64,000 nt of DNA from Rhyzopertha dominica (lineage: Eukaryota > Arthropoda > Insecta > Coleoptera > Bostrichidae). The position numbers were made by a program, and so were the translations under genes. Under the pieces are notes generated by a model. That model saw nothing but the letters and a program-made list of their open reading frames with translations, made no database searches and had not been told where the DNA came from. Every line of letters starts with the position of its first letter. Position 1 is the first letter of the stretch. This document shows, one piece after another, positions 22,426 through 33,230 of the stretch. The DNA is taken from contig QCXZ01000137.1 of the NCBI GenBank assembly GCA_025024175.1, positions 9,548,001 to 9,612,000 of the forward strand. The letters are read 5' to 3'.

Positions 22426-23194
22426 CTCCTTATTACGTTTATTTTAGGCCCTGATGAAGGATTTAAAATAATGTGACGTAGATTTACCTACCTCCAATCA
22501 GTGGCGTATCTAGAAATTTTGTTTGGTAGGGGTAATGATTAGGTTCAAACAGAAATACCTACCTACTTATGATTTTTATTTAGGAAACACAAAAAAACGT
22601 GTTAGTTTGAAACAACAATTTTTAATACAAAGGAAAATCACAAAACAAAGTCTAGCCTTCTACGATTTTTACTTGCAAATCTAACTATTACATGGGAAAC
22701 ATCTATCTTCATATCCCATGAACATGTCTTCCTCACAAGTCACGCGTCACTAGTGAAAGTTTTAGGTTCAAATGCATGCCGTCGAAGCGTTTGTTACTCA
22801 TCAGTCACCAGTACCCCCACCGTCTTGGTGGGGGGGGTAATTACCCCCATTATCCCTCCCTTAAATACATGTCTGCCACCACTTAATGCGTATGGCGGAT
22901 CATTTGTTAATGCGCAATATGGGGAACCAGCTAATTTGTTAAAACGTAACTTAAGTGTCAAAAACAGCAAAGCACATAAATAACAAAAAATTCAAAAGAA
23001 GAATGTTTAGAAATAATTTAATTATTTAATAATTAACCAAATGTTTGAACAAAGGAGATACACACGTGTATGGGCTTTACATATCTCAGACAAATAAGTA
23101 TATAAGTTTTAAAGACACACCAATTTTAAAATTTGACTGTAATAGTTATGTTTTCACTTATAAAAATAAGAATCAGACGTGATAGCAACTATAG

Positions 23195-23370
23195 GTGTGA
23201 GTTAAAATGCATGTCCATGCTGTGCTGTCTACACCTCAACCAACTGCAGATAGATCTATTTCGCTGTCATTACAGCTCATCAGTGCAGTTTAGGTCTAGT
23301 GTAGACAGCACGGCATAGGCAGCTAGGTAGCTTTGTCATCATGTCAGTGTAATGCTGACATATGGCATTG
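23195..23370 (+). mobile_element. Hairpin MITE, best preserved copy
   Basis: TATGCTGTGCTGTCTAC at about 23218-23234 is inverted as GTAGACAGCACGGCATA at about 23301-23317. The loop includes CAACTGCAGATAGATC and ATTACAGCTCATCAGTGCAG. The tail GCAGCTAGGTAGCTTTGTCA continues the similarity to the copy at 6.9 kb. No target duplication identified. Confidence 0.72.
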
Positions 23371-24665
23371 CCATCCTAAATTCTTATTCTTATAGGTATG
23401 AATGATCAAAAATTCACAAATGTCGTCAAGAAAGCGTTAAGTTCTACTAATAGATTTAAAGTATGGTAAGTAAGTAGCTTATCTGTCTTCCTTAGGGTTG
23501 TCGTCGGTACCCCGTGGAAGTAAAGATGATGGTTTCTTTTCTGCCAAAATAATATTCCTGCGGCTTTCCCAGAATACTTCTACACAGGTCTATATGATTT
23601 TCTTTCAGTGGCTGGTGCGTGGAATTTCAGTATTGAAAAGCAAACGACGAAGATCATTGGCGACTTAAAAAACGTCGATGCTACAAAAAATGGGAACAAG
23701 TATGCAGGCCTAAAATTCAAGGCGAAAAATTAGCAAACGAATAGAACAATCAAATCTATCATACCTTAGATGTTGTTTGGCCTTATTTGTGGATAGGTGT
23801 TTCATAAAAATTAGCGAATTCTATAATTGCAGTAATTGAGCTGCTGCTTGCCGGAGATGAACACCTCAAAATGCCCAATTTTAGAATCATACCCTTTTGC
23901 CCTTAGTGTGGAAAGTAGGGATACTACTTATGATATAGTTGCAAGCAACAATCTATGGGACTCATTATACGAACAGCCGATTACCGCTCACAATGGTTTA
24001 CAAGTATTACCTGAAGCTGTCGTAAATAACAGACGGGTTCGGCACGTTCCACTGTTTTGCAGCGGAGTGGACCGTATCCAAAAATTGTGTTTAGGCTTTT
24101 TTAGATTTTTTTCCGTACACATAAATCAATGAGCATTATTTGGTATTATTATTTGAACTAGAAATATGTATCATCTAATAGCTTTTAATGTATGACTAAA
24201 TCGTATTCTTTCCTAATTTAATGAGTAGTATCTATTTTTATAGCCATGAATGGTAAACAGTCCAATTTCACGGCAGCAGCCCATACTTTCCAATTTTTGA
24301 TCGCTGTGTGCAATCGTCTTCTGCCCTGTTTCTTTACAGGTTAAAATTTTCTTTTAATCCGGAGGGTCATAAACGTAGTTTCTACCTGTATATTTTTTTT
24401 TTGGAAATAAGAAATCGGAACTATTCTACTCCTACTATAAACGGCATTGAAAGCATATGTGTTTACTTATATTTTAAAGTTTTACAGCATATATGCATAC
24501 CAAGTGCAATATTTTTTACTTATTCAGTCATACCTACATATATGCTTACATTTAGCCACTTATTAAGAGGCGTTTGTAACATATACATTTCGTAGGGCAA
24601 CTCTCAAACGGATTATTGCTGATTTTAAACCGTGGGGCAACTGAGTACCTTCGAAACAATTAAAT

Positions 24666-25379
24666 ATGTTCATGCTTATCACTAGGAGCTGTCGCGGCAT
24701 ATACCTGAGTGATGACTCAGAGAAGTGCAACGTCAATATTCCGGCGTCAAAAGGAAAAAGAATAATGATTTTACACGCAGGAGGTGAAAATGGTTTCGTT
24801 CCTGGAGCCCTGTATCTTGGATGTAAAAACTTAAAAGAAGCAAGCGCCGATTATCATTCTGATATGAATGCAGAAGTGTTTTAAAATTGGTTCAAAAACA
24901 TTTTATTGCCCAAATTACCACCAAACAGCGTCATAGTAATGGACAACTCTAGTTACCATTCGGAGCAACTGGATGAAATTCCAAATACAACAATTAATAA
25001 GGCTACCATACAGGAGTTTTTAAGAAAAGAAGATTTATATTTCGAAGAAGACTACACAAAAAAAAACAATTGTTGAAAGTGCTTGGCACAAAAAATTTTT
25101 CGAACAAATTTAAAATTGACATTCTCGCTTCTGAATGTGGACACACCATTCTACGATTACCCCCATATCATTGCATTTTCAATCCCATTGAAATGATATG
25201 GGGGCAGCTGAAACAAAGAATTCGACGAGGGAACACCGGTGGAAAATCTAGCAATGAAATGCTGCTAAAAATTAGACACGCAGCTGAAATCACAAGTGTC
25301 GATGCATGGAGAAATTCATTGCGGCATGTACATGTATTATTAATAAGCTGCAATGATCATAATCGATACCATGTATAAG
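24666..25379 (+). pseudogene. IS630/Tc1-like DDE transposase (C-terminal two thirds)
   Basis: Frame 24666-24884 reads GKRIMILHAGGENGFVPGAL and ADYHSDMN, then a stop. The same frame goes on NWFKNILLPKLPPNSVIVMD with NSSYHS (catalytic Asp 2), and IQEFLRKEDLYFEEDYTKK. After a frameshift near 25065 it continues GHTILRLPPYHCIFNPIEMI with WGQLKQRIRR (catalytic Glu) and HAAEITSVDAWRNSLRHV, ending at 25379. These are the DDE_3-type blocks of an insect IS630-like group. The region with Asp 1 is not recognisable upstream. One stop and one frameshift make it a pseudogene. A relic of a similar group lies at 53144-54437. Confidence 0.83.
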
Positions 25380-26049
25380 TTTTATTGTGCACTATTGTAA
25401 TTTTTTTCTAACAAATGTAAATAATTTTCTACTTACTAATTTGTATGTTTTTATATTAAATTTGTATAAATTCGTTATGACATGCAAAGGCTTTTATTTT
25501 GTACATCGGAAAATTTAAACGTAATAAAGTATCAGATAAAAATAGATCGCGGGTCGCGCCAGTTAGCATTAAATAAAATTTGTTATAAAAGCTTCTATGT
25601 TTTATTGATTGCTAAATTATCACAACTAACAAATTACAAAAATTTATAGTGGAAAGGTTAAAATTTTAGCCAACAAATTTTTTTTGAATACGGCCCATTT
25701 AGGAACTTTGAAGCGTGCCACTAATCCCAATAGTTTAGGATGACCGACCATAAGATTGTAAAAACTTTCATTTACAATACAATGAAGCGCGGAAAATTAC
25801 TCGTTACTGCGAATTCCGTTTATTCACATAAATACACCATATGGACGGTGGTTCATGAACAAGATGGCCTATTTCGTGACGTTGTCATTTCAATTAAACA
25901 TAAAATTGCAAGGAAGAATGATGTAGTCCTTGGAACGCTCTGATGTACCTTTGTAAAATCGTTGGTAACGACCTACACAAAAATTGCTTTGTATGTCCTT
26001 TAGTAAATGCTTCTGATTGAGGAAGCCTCATTAGAGGAGCAACAAGTTT

Positions 26050-26580
26050 AACCCCATGTTGGACAGACGTCGCCGCCAATCGCCAGCAATCCCCCTTAAT
26101 TAGTTGGCAAAGGAAAAACAGGGGACGGCTGTGCAGCTCAAAGAAATTCCTAATTACGTATTAATTAATATAAAGTTGTCCAACTTCCTCATCGAGATAG
26201 CGTAAATTACACGTTTCACCACTTTAATGAGATATTCAACTTCTGTTCTTTATAAATGATCTACGGCGGAAATGGCGACTCGAAACTTTAAACGAAGTCG
26301 CCGCCGCTTCCTGCTGCGCGCTTCAGAGTTTGTCTTGTATTTTTCACACAGGCGACTGGGTTCCGGACGGTGGATTTTCCATCGACACTTTGCCAGTAAA
26401 ACAAACAACTTTGAATGTGGATGTGAGTTGCGGTCGCAGACGGGAAGTGGGGAGGGGACAGCGTGTTGCGGACATCCGGTTTTCAGGGGATGATGCTTCA
26501 CCATCGTCGATTGATACTGGCGCCCGGATGCGCGTATAGCTGGTTGGACACCTCCGGCGAGGGTGTGCCGTCTAGCCAAG
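26050..26580. other. GC-rich island
   Basis: Half a kilobase of GC-rich, non-repetitive sequence (for example GAAGTCGCCGCCGCTTCCTG and GCAGACGGGAAGTGGGGAGG). Open frames on both strands follow from composition; none shows a domain or codon pattern I would call coding. Candidate regulatory or conserved non-coding DNA. Confidence 0.3.
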
Positions 26581-26699
26581 TTTTAAGATTTAGTTCTGCG
26601 CTTTTGCAGTTAAAATTTGTAACTTTGTTTAATATGAAACTTCCCGAAGACTTTTCTAATTTCTGACGTATGAGAGCAGTTGGTTTTGTATCGGAATTA

Positions 26700-27480
26700 C
26701 AATTAAAGTGTATAGCTTCTTTTTATTATGTTTATTACAGAAATAAAGATGTATGTAGGTAACTAATGGTTGTTTTATATGAGATCTGTAATCCCATCCT
26801 TAGTGCTTTCTTTGTGCGTCATTGTGCTTCATACAAATTTTCAGTCACATTTACTCTTTTTAAGCTGTGATTGCTATAACTTTTTGTGGCCAACTTCGCA
26901 GTTAGCGACCAGTTTCCAAAATCAAATCATCTCTTAGGATCAGCTTTTAGAGCTTCGTTAGTGCTTTTATTGCTTCAATAATATGTGCCCCTAATAATTA
27001 CTTTACAGTTATGAGTTCTAGCCACAGGCATGAAGCATAAATGTCAATCTTTCTACCAATCTTTAGTGCCTCGATTGTGTTCAGCCACGGCATCTATGAA
27101 AAATAATTGTGATTTGTCAATAATGTAATGAACTGTTAAGCTTTATGTTGTTCAGTTTGTGCGTTTTTTAATAAAACACCTTCATGTGGTCCTTCGAGCC
27201 AGATAGTAAGTCATGTAGATGATCCATTAGTAGAGTAGAAGCTATGGGTGTTTGGAAATACATGGCGCTTTAATTTGTTTTGGAAAAGCTGCTGCTCCTT
27301 CCGACCTNGCATTGCTGGTGCTTATCTCTGTGAATATTAACGGGCCGACGTCCCCTTAATACACTCCACATTTACTTCGTACCTATAATTGACGATGACA
27401 GACAGGCTTGCCACTTTAGAAAGTCAAAAGGGTTTTTAACATATTTTTACAAAAGTTTAAAACTAAACATGACCTCTCTC
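26700..27480. other. No feature recognised
   Basis: Moderately AT-rich, with one N at 27307. No terminal repeats, domains or RNA genes recognised. Confidence 0.4.
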
Positions 27481-27484
27481 TAGC

Positions 27485-27897
27485 AGTTAAATATAAAACA
27501 ATTTATGGAAATAATTGAAAGAACCTATCATCTTCTGGATCATTTAGATAGTATCCACAATAAAATATGTGCATTGCCAGAGACTTTTGAGGAAGATAAC
27601 ATTACATTTCAGAATTTAAATTAAGCCAAAAGTTTGTTTCAGTTACAAGCCCCTGTAAATTCGGAAGCATTTCATGTGGGGGTCAGTCGATTTAAGTTAA
27701 CTGTTCTAATATACTAAATTCTTTAAAGTTGCTAACGATTTCACTACAAAATTCAATGGCCAGTGCAACAAATGGTTAGAATTTTATGTTACTCTTTGTT
27801 CTTTAATAAAAAGCAATAAAACGCTTAGCAATGTGTAAAAATTTCATTCAAGCTTCACTTGAAGTGATGCATCTGATGTTATAAATTCCCTTCAAAT
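27485..27897 (+). pseudogene. BEL/Pao retrotransposon Gag relic, first part
   Basis: The plus strand reads HLLDHLDSIHNKICALPETF, later KFNGQCNKWLEFYVTLCSLI and KSNKTLSNV, then DASDVINSLQ. This is the DUF1759-type Gag region of BEL/Pao elements, in which F-x-G...W..F...F...I..N..LS...KF...L.G.A...I is characteristic. Stops and frameshifts are present. Coding is interrupted at 27897 by THAP element copy 3. Gag would assemble the retrotransposon particle. Confidence 0.8.
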
Positions 27898-29190
27898 AGG
27901 TATTATCACTTTTTTTGAAAATTACGTAAAATGAATTTTGAAGTGCATATATATCGTACGCCATGTTAAAAAAAAACAAAAAAATATTTGTATGTAGAGA
28001 ATTTCAGGTCTGAAATTCGAATCTTAGGAGTCACCGCCAAAACGCTTCTATCCAAGGTTATTCAACTCGTGACGTCAAGTTTCATGTAAACATTATCGAG
28101 GAACGTGCTGTTTAATGGTGTAGTATCATTTTTGTATTGGAAAAGCTTTTGTATAGTGTTTATTGAAAGGACAGTGTAAGAGGTCGCACCAAAAAGTGAT
28201 TTATGTAGTTTTACAAGCATCTATTATATATGGAAAACAAAACAAGTGCTGTTTTGCACATGGTTATAAAAGTACCTCAGTCAGTACAGCTAACAAAATA
28301 CTTGTGTAACCGTTCCTCGAGATTATCAACGTATGAAAAAGTTGTTAAGGCACCTAGACGTGATATGTCGAAATCGCAAAGTTTGTTTTCCTGTTGTGAA
28401 GATCATCTTAATTCTTAATGTAAGTTTTATTATTCTTTTTGGGTTATAGGTGTTTACCGTTCAGTTTCCATTTTGTTATAGCTTAAAGGGGATATGGAAA
28501 ATTATATGCGTTTTAAGTAGATAGAGGGAAATGTTATAATAAAGAAAGACGTTTGTTTCAAATATATTCGACTGTTAGCCAGACCGGAAACGAGACGCAG
28601 CAGCCGCGAAAATAAATGGCAATTTATATTTATTCTGACCTCTAAAATAAATGTCAAGTTTAGGGTACATTTTTAATTCTTACATTTTTATGTTTACAAA
28701 TAGTATGTGTCCAACAACCCACTGTGATCAAATTATCAATGCTACGTTAATTTGATAAAAAGTTCGCTTGTGCTGTTACTTTCACGTTCCTCATCTCCTC
28801 CGCGTTGAACCGCTCGTCGCTGTACACAAATTCTATAACAATGAACATGCCTTCAGAAGTCAATACTCATAAGTATTTCACTTTTTCTTGGTGTATTTTA
28901 ATTCGTTTGTCACAAAATGAACGCAAACATAAACTGATAAATTGACGGGCTGAGGCTGACGCGTGACGCGCTGACCCCAGATGTAAACAAGAGGCCATTT
29001 ACAAGACACCTGACGTCACGCCCAATATGTTCGCGTTTTGGCGGTCCCTTTAAATATTCACATTTTTAATATTAAAAATACACCTTACGATCAATTTTTT
29101 CGAATTTATAAGCTGTCACAGCTGTTTTGTGGATTAGATGCTACCTATTAATATGCAATTTAATAAAATATAAATACATGGCAAGTACCC
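27898..29190 (+). mobile_element. THAP-domain DNA transposon, copy 3
   Basis: 1,293 bp, starting AGGTATTATCAC and ending GGCAAGTACCC, flanked by AAAT at 27894-27897 and 29191-29194. Full-length collinear with copies 1 and 2. The THAP frame near 28230 is shifted after the start (MENKTSAVLH in one frame, NKCCFAHGYKSTS in the next), ends in SLFSCCEDHLNS, and its second part reads VDRGKCY-like after mutation. Nested in a BEL/Pao gag. Confidence 0.87.
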
Positions 29191-29194
29191 AAAT

Positions 29195-29418
29195 GTCAGC
29201 AATTAATCATCCATTACCTGGAAGCTGCTTTGTGATAGATACAAGAATAAAAAACTGTTAATTCAAATCATTAGGATGAATTGTTTAGATTGATAGCTAT
29301 AATACATGAATCGGCCAGTGTTTTGCGTGAAACCTTAGGGCAACCGATTGAATACTGAGATTCTATTGTTGTGTATCTAGCAACTAGTAAACTAGGAAGG
29401 CAAGCGACGCGAGACTGA
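29195..29418 (+). pseudogene. BEL/Pao Gag relic, continuation after the insertion
   Basis: The frame resumes MSAINHPLPGSCFVIDTRIK and later reads IHESASVLRETLGQPIEY, a stop, DSIVVYLATSKLGRQATRD and a stop. The E-S-A...LR.LG.P.EYWD...V....KL...T...W pattern is typical of BEL/Pao Gag. It continues the fragment ending at 27897. Confidence 0.8.
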
Positions 29419-29502
29419 TAATTATATAAAGTTTCTGGTGATTTTGCCACACTTTATAAATTTTAGTAATTTTTAACGTCTCGAACATGTATAATAGAGA
29501 AT

Positions 29503-30101
29503 TTGAAATAATTAAGGGTATGTCGACCTGGGTTTGAATACAAAGCGTACTCTTTTTTCTTAGCTAAGCTTTCGACTTTTATTCAAAGTCTTCCTCAGAG
29601 CGTCTACAGTAACATAATTGTAACATTTATAAAAATAAAAGTTTTTAGGACTGCAAGAAGTAATATTCAATCGTTAATTATTTCATTTCGGAATTTGAAA
29701 GCTACAGTTTTAACCATACATATTCGAAATTTTTATTGTTGGTACCATATTTAATGAAATTTATTGCAGCTTTGACATATGTAAAGTTTTTTGACCCAAG
29801 GTTATTTTAAGTGTTTTATAATTTCGTTTAATTTAAACTGTATCCGTCATCCAACTAACAAGCTGTTCGTGAGGAAGACATCATTAATATTTTGGAAAAT
29901 ATCTTCATATACATTAACACTATGTACAATTAATCTCAAATTTCCATAAGCAGAATTTAAAACTTTTATTTTTATAAATGTTACAATTATGTTATTGTAG
30001 ACGCTCTGAAGAAGACTTTGAATAAAAGTCGAAAGCTTAGCTAAGAAAAAAGAGTACTCTTTGTATTCAAACCCAGGTCAACATACCCTTAATTATTTCA
30101 A
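29503..30101. mobile_element. Foldback element with 144-bp inverted arms and hammerhead-like motifs
   Basis: The arms 29503-29646 and 29958-30101 are near-identical inverted copies, starting TTGAAATAATTAAGGGTATG. The 310-bp centre has no coding potential. Each arm, read in its proper sense, contains CTGARGA, a 6-bp helix GACTTT/AAAGTC with a 5-nt loop, and GAAA, followed by GCTTAGCTAAG. In the right arm these are at 30006-30012, 30014-30030 and 30031-30034. The element sits between the gag and protease relics of the BEL/Pao element. It may be a pair of inverted Penelope-type terminal repeats. Confidence 0.8.
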
Positions 30102-30384
30102 GTCTCTACGTAGTTATCGACCCTTACTTCCCCTCGTGTTTATGATAGAGAATATAAAAATATGTCAAGGTGCGATAAGACAGCAAAAATAATTTAAACG
30201 TAACAAAACAAACAAAACCTTTGTAATCTTACTTCATTACCGCTGATTTGTAGCGCAAGTTAAGCATTAAGGTTTCTGAAATAAATATCTCAATTCAAAG
30301 TTTTAATGAGATTAGTTCATTTATTCATTTGTAGTGTGATGGATAAGTAGTAATTCATCCTATTCTTGCTTTGACCAAGAATAC

Positions 30385-30630
30385 TTTCAGTTGTCAGATA
30401 ATTTGCATTTGGCAGATATTACATTCAGTGTTCCTGGAATCATCGATCTGCTCACTGGTGCTCAAGTCTCCTGGTCTTTAATATTCCGTGGTCAAGTCAA
30501 ACTGGGTAAAGACCTTTCTGTTCTACAAAACACTCATTTAGGTTGGATATCGTCGGGTCCATTTCCCGTTTGTAACGGTATCAAAAGACTAAAGCGTGGT
30601 GTATACTTTTCAAATAAATTCTATACAAAT
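30385..30630 (+). pseudogene. BEL/Pao protease-region relic
   Basis: The plus strand reads NLHLADITFSVPGIIDLLTG then AQVSWSLI, GQVKLGKDLSVLQNTHLGWI and SSGPF. This is the segment between protease and RT in BEL/Pao Pol (peptidase A17-type region), where LAD..F..PG.IDLLIGA..FW...... G......P.LQ.T.LGWI.SGP is conserved. The ATG at 30391 is an accident of the relic, not a real start. The protein would process the Gag-Pol polyprotein. It breaks off near CN at 30630, where an unidentified insert begins. Confidence 0.85.
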
Positions 30631-31990
30631 TGTAACTAAGTCACGAGTATGACACCTCAAGGGATCACCGTTACAAAGTATTTATAGTGCCTGAGGGATG
30701 ATTAATCTCAGACACTGGTAACTCTGTGGAGACTGGTCGCGGGTGCGCAACAGCCGTCGTAACAAATATACGAAACGCGAAATTGTACTCTAAAATATTG
30801 AAATATGAAAAGAAAACGCTAAAATCGGGAATACGTTCGTTAATTTAATGATCTACGTTTTACATACAGTGTGACTACTAACTAACCCTGACAAAGTACG
30901 TACTTGTGTGTCCTATGGCTACAATATGCGGTACAATTCAATCTAAGTTCGTAAATCTAAATGATTTGATTAGTAAAATCACCGAGGTAATCGCCTGTTT
31001 ATCACCACTTATTGTGTCTAATGAAATCGAGCGAATTATATTAATTTACAAGAAAATATACCAATGCCGCAGTAAAACGTAATAATAAGAAAATACAAGC
31101 AAAAGTTACTTAAACGTAAGTAAATATAGGGTAGGTATTCAGCCTGAGGTTCTCTCGGTAGAACTGATGCTCCCGTGACGTCAGTGGAACGATGTCTAGG
31201 CAGTAAGTACAACTTGAAGGTAAGTATGTGTTCCTAGGATGGTCCTCAAAATACCGCAGGGCTGTTCCTGACGTTCTAGATGAAGTGATACGGGTAAGTC
31301 CCAATGCAATGCAGACGTCCCGAAATATGGGGCTGCGTGCACGTTCTCGATGACAATCAGCAGGTATGGTATAATTACCTAAAAGAAGCAAAGAGAGAGA
31401 GCCTAAAAAGAATGTCAAACCGCTCTACTAAAATAAAGAAAACTATTACCGATCTCATCTTTAGATGGAGGGCGGCTCTGTATAGTGGAGTGAGGGCAGC
31501 AAACAAAATCCGACCAAGTCAAATTGAGGTATGAATAACAACCAATCCTCAACAAACTAGGATTGCTAGCACAAGATCCCACAAGTGGCTGAAGTGTGCC
31601 GAATTCCAAACAATATTCAAAAATACACAATTAGCAAATGCTTTTGCACACTGCAATACGATAGCGAAGGAATTAAAATGCTGTCCTCTACTGGAGTGCC
31701 ATATCGCGCTGAACGAAAAGATGAAGAGCCGTGAATGCCAGTTTTTACTGGACCCCCGCAAAATAGGTAAGATAATGATGACACGAAATACAGATATTGA
31801 CATGATGAATATTTTCCCTTTTAGGAACAACACCTATTGGAAGAAAATAGAAGAACTAATTTAAATATATTACATTCAAATAAAAATATGAAGTAGTTAT
31901 CGAGTAGTTATTACCGAAGTATTCCCTTAAATAATTGTTAACGTAATAATAATGTTACACGTTGTCTACGATAAACAGTCGCCACAGTGT
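30631..31990. mobile_element. Unidentified insert of about 1.35 kb within the BEL/Pao pol
   Basis: The pol frame stops at about 30630 and resumes at about 31993, although these two blocks are adjacent in BEL/Pao proteins. The sequence between them must be a later insertion. Near its left edge is a short TG...CA stretch (TGTAACTAAGTCACGAG to CGTCGTAACA at 30763) reminiscent of a small LTR. At its right part lies an unidentified reading frame (31304-31863). I found no clear terminal inverted repeats and at most a 3-bp flank repeat (ACT). Confidence 0.55.
31304..31863 (+). CDS. Unidentified reading frame with one internal TGA
   Basis: One frame runs from ATG at 31304 to TAA at 31863, about 186 codons, broken only by a TGA at 31532-31534. 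It reads EIWGCVHVLDDNQQVWYNYL, later ITDLIFRWRAALYSGVRAAN before the TGA, then HKWLKCAEFQTIFKNTQLAN, CCPLLECHIALNEKMKSREC and RNNTYWKKIEELI at the end. Base composition is less AT-rich than the surroundings. It is basic, has no signal peptide or membrane segment, and I do not recognise a family. The opposite strand also has an open frame at 31110-31418. It could be an element-encoded protein, a captured gene fragment, or a chance frame. Confidence 0.3.
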
Positions 31991-31992
31991 TT

Positions 31993-32310
31993 TTGACTCA
32001 GAACATTGATATTCAAAAACAGTTGCAACACTTCTGGCAATTTGAAGAATGTCCGTATTTTAAGTATTTCTGTTTAGAAGAACAAAAATGTGAGTAGTTG
32101 TTTAAAAACAATATTTGTAAGAACAGTAGTGAGCGATTCATAGTTACAATTCCATTAAAAAGTTTACAAATCTTGAGAAACGTCTGCAATATAAACGAGA
32201 TCTCAAAAAATCTTACGTCAGATTTATGGATGAATATACAAAACTTGGGTATACGTTTTTTTATTAAACATCCAGATAGCAAACCACATTTTTATATGCC
32301 TCACCAGTGA
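31993..32310 (+). pseudogene. BEL/Pao Pol relic (region before RT)
   Basis: The plus strand reads TQNIDIQKQLQHFWQFEECP then YFKYFCLEEQKCE, a stop, LFKNNICKNSSERFIVTIPL and, near the end, IKHPDSKPHFYMPHQ. This matches the N-terminal part of the BEL/Pao RT region (L..FW..E..P.......E..CE..F......GRF.V..PL ... YL..HHPV). It continues the protease-region block at 30385-30630. The fragment ends at a TGA at 32308-32310 and nothing further of RT, RNase H or integrase follows. Confidence 0.83.
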
Positions 32311-32689
32311 GTGATAAATGAAGCAAGCAAAACAACAAAGTTGAGAGTTGCTCTCTTGATGAGTCGTTTTTGAACTTTTGAGGGAATGAAAAATATTCGT
32401 GTTTAAAGTGATTTAACATTCCTGGTAGACATATAACTTCCTACATATTTTCAGAGAGGGCAAAATACCTAACCTATTACTCCAACCCTCTTCCACAGTC
32501 AAGAGTTAAGGGTGAGAGCTGCCAAGGATAGAATGTTGTTTTGACAACCTCGAATTTTACATCACAAGATTCATCCCTCTGAAATAAAATCTACCTGTCT
32601 CAGGATTTCACTGGAATCATTCTTCCATAGAAATTATTGGAGGGCGGCTCGTTTTCATTAAAACACCCGGTATGTTTGGATGGGAGTAA

Positions 32690-33230
32690 ATAATTGAAAC
32701 GACTTCACCAAACTTTCCCCGCTTACAAATCCCAAATGTTGGCCAACACACGTACAACGACTGTTGGTGGTTCGGTGGTGGACGTGTCAATAAATCCGTC
32801 AGCATCGTGGGACCGAGGCGGTCGTCGGAAACAAATAACAAAATTCCTCAATCTAAGAACGGTCCGAGGTGCGGTCAGTGAAACAATGGCGGGTTTGATG
32901 CACAGCCACTCGGAAAATTGCAAAAACCTTGGCGTATCCCCGGCGATTACGGGCGACAGCGCCATCAGTCAGCGGCTTAGGAGGTGTTGCCTCCCTGTCC
33001 GCTTCTCTATCACCGTCGCCCTCCTAATACACGGAAAAAACAAAGTAATATTACGGAACACCGGAGAGGTTCATCATGTTCTAAATCTCGGATGCACTCA
33101 CGGAATAACACACAAACAACGTTGGAGATGTTAGATGCTCGCTATTTTTTATTTCGCCTCCGTCTGCAGACGGGATGTATGTTTCGGGGGTGGATGAGAA
33201 ATGTCTTCGGTGGTTACGAGTAAAGAAATA
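32690..33230. other. GC-rich island
   Basis: Non-repetitive, GC-rich half kilobase (CGAGGCGGTCGTCGGAAAC, TGCCTCCCTGTCCGCTTCTC). Overlapping open frames on both strands reflect composition. No domain seen. Confidence 0.3.

Noticed and set aside
22499..22890. hAT element starting CAGTGGCGTATCTAG
   Set aside because: The left end looks like hAT, but the best right-end candidate (CTGCCACCACTTA near 22885) is poor and flanks do not give an 8-bp duplication.
23836..24132. 98-codon plus-strand frame as a host exon
   Set aside because: No conserved motif recognised, no good splice sites, and it lies between a MITE and an IS630-like relic.
26272..26579. Overlapping open frames of 67-109 codons on both strands
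   Set aside because: All frames are open at once because the tract is GC-rich; no domain, no splice pattern and no bias towards one frame.
30631..30763. Small TGTAAC...GTAACA unit as a BEL/Pao LTR
   Set aside because: Only 133 bp, no partner copy in the window and no duplication; kept as a note inside the unidentified insert.
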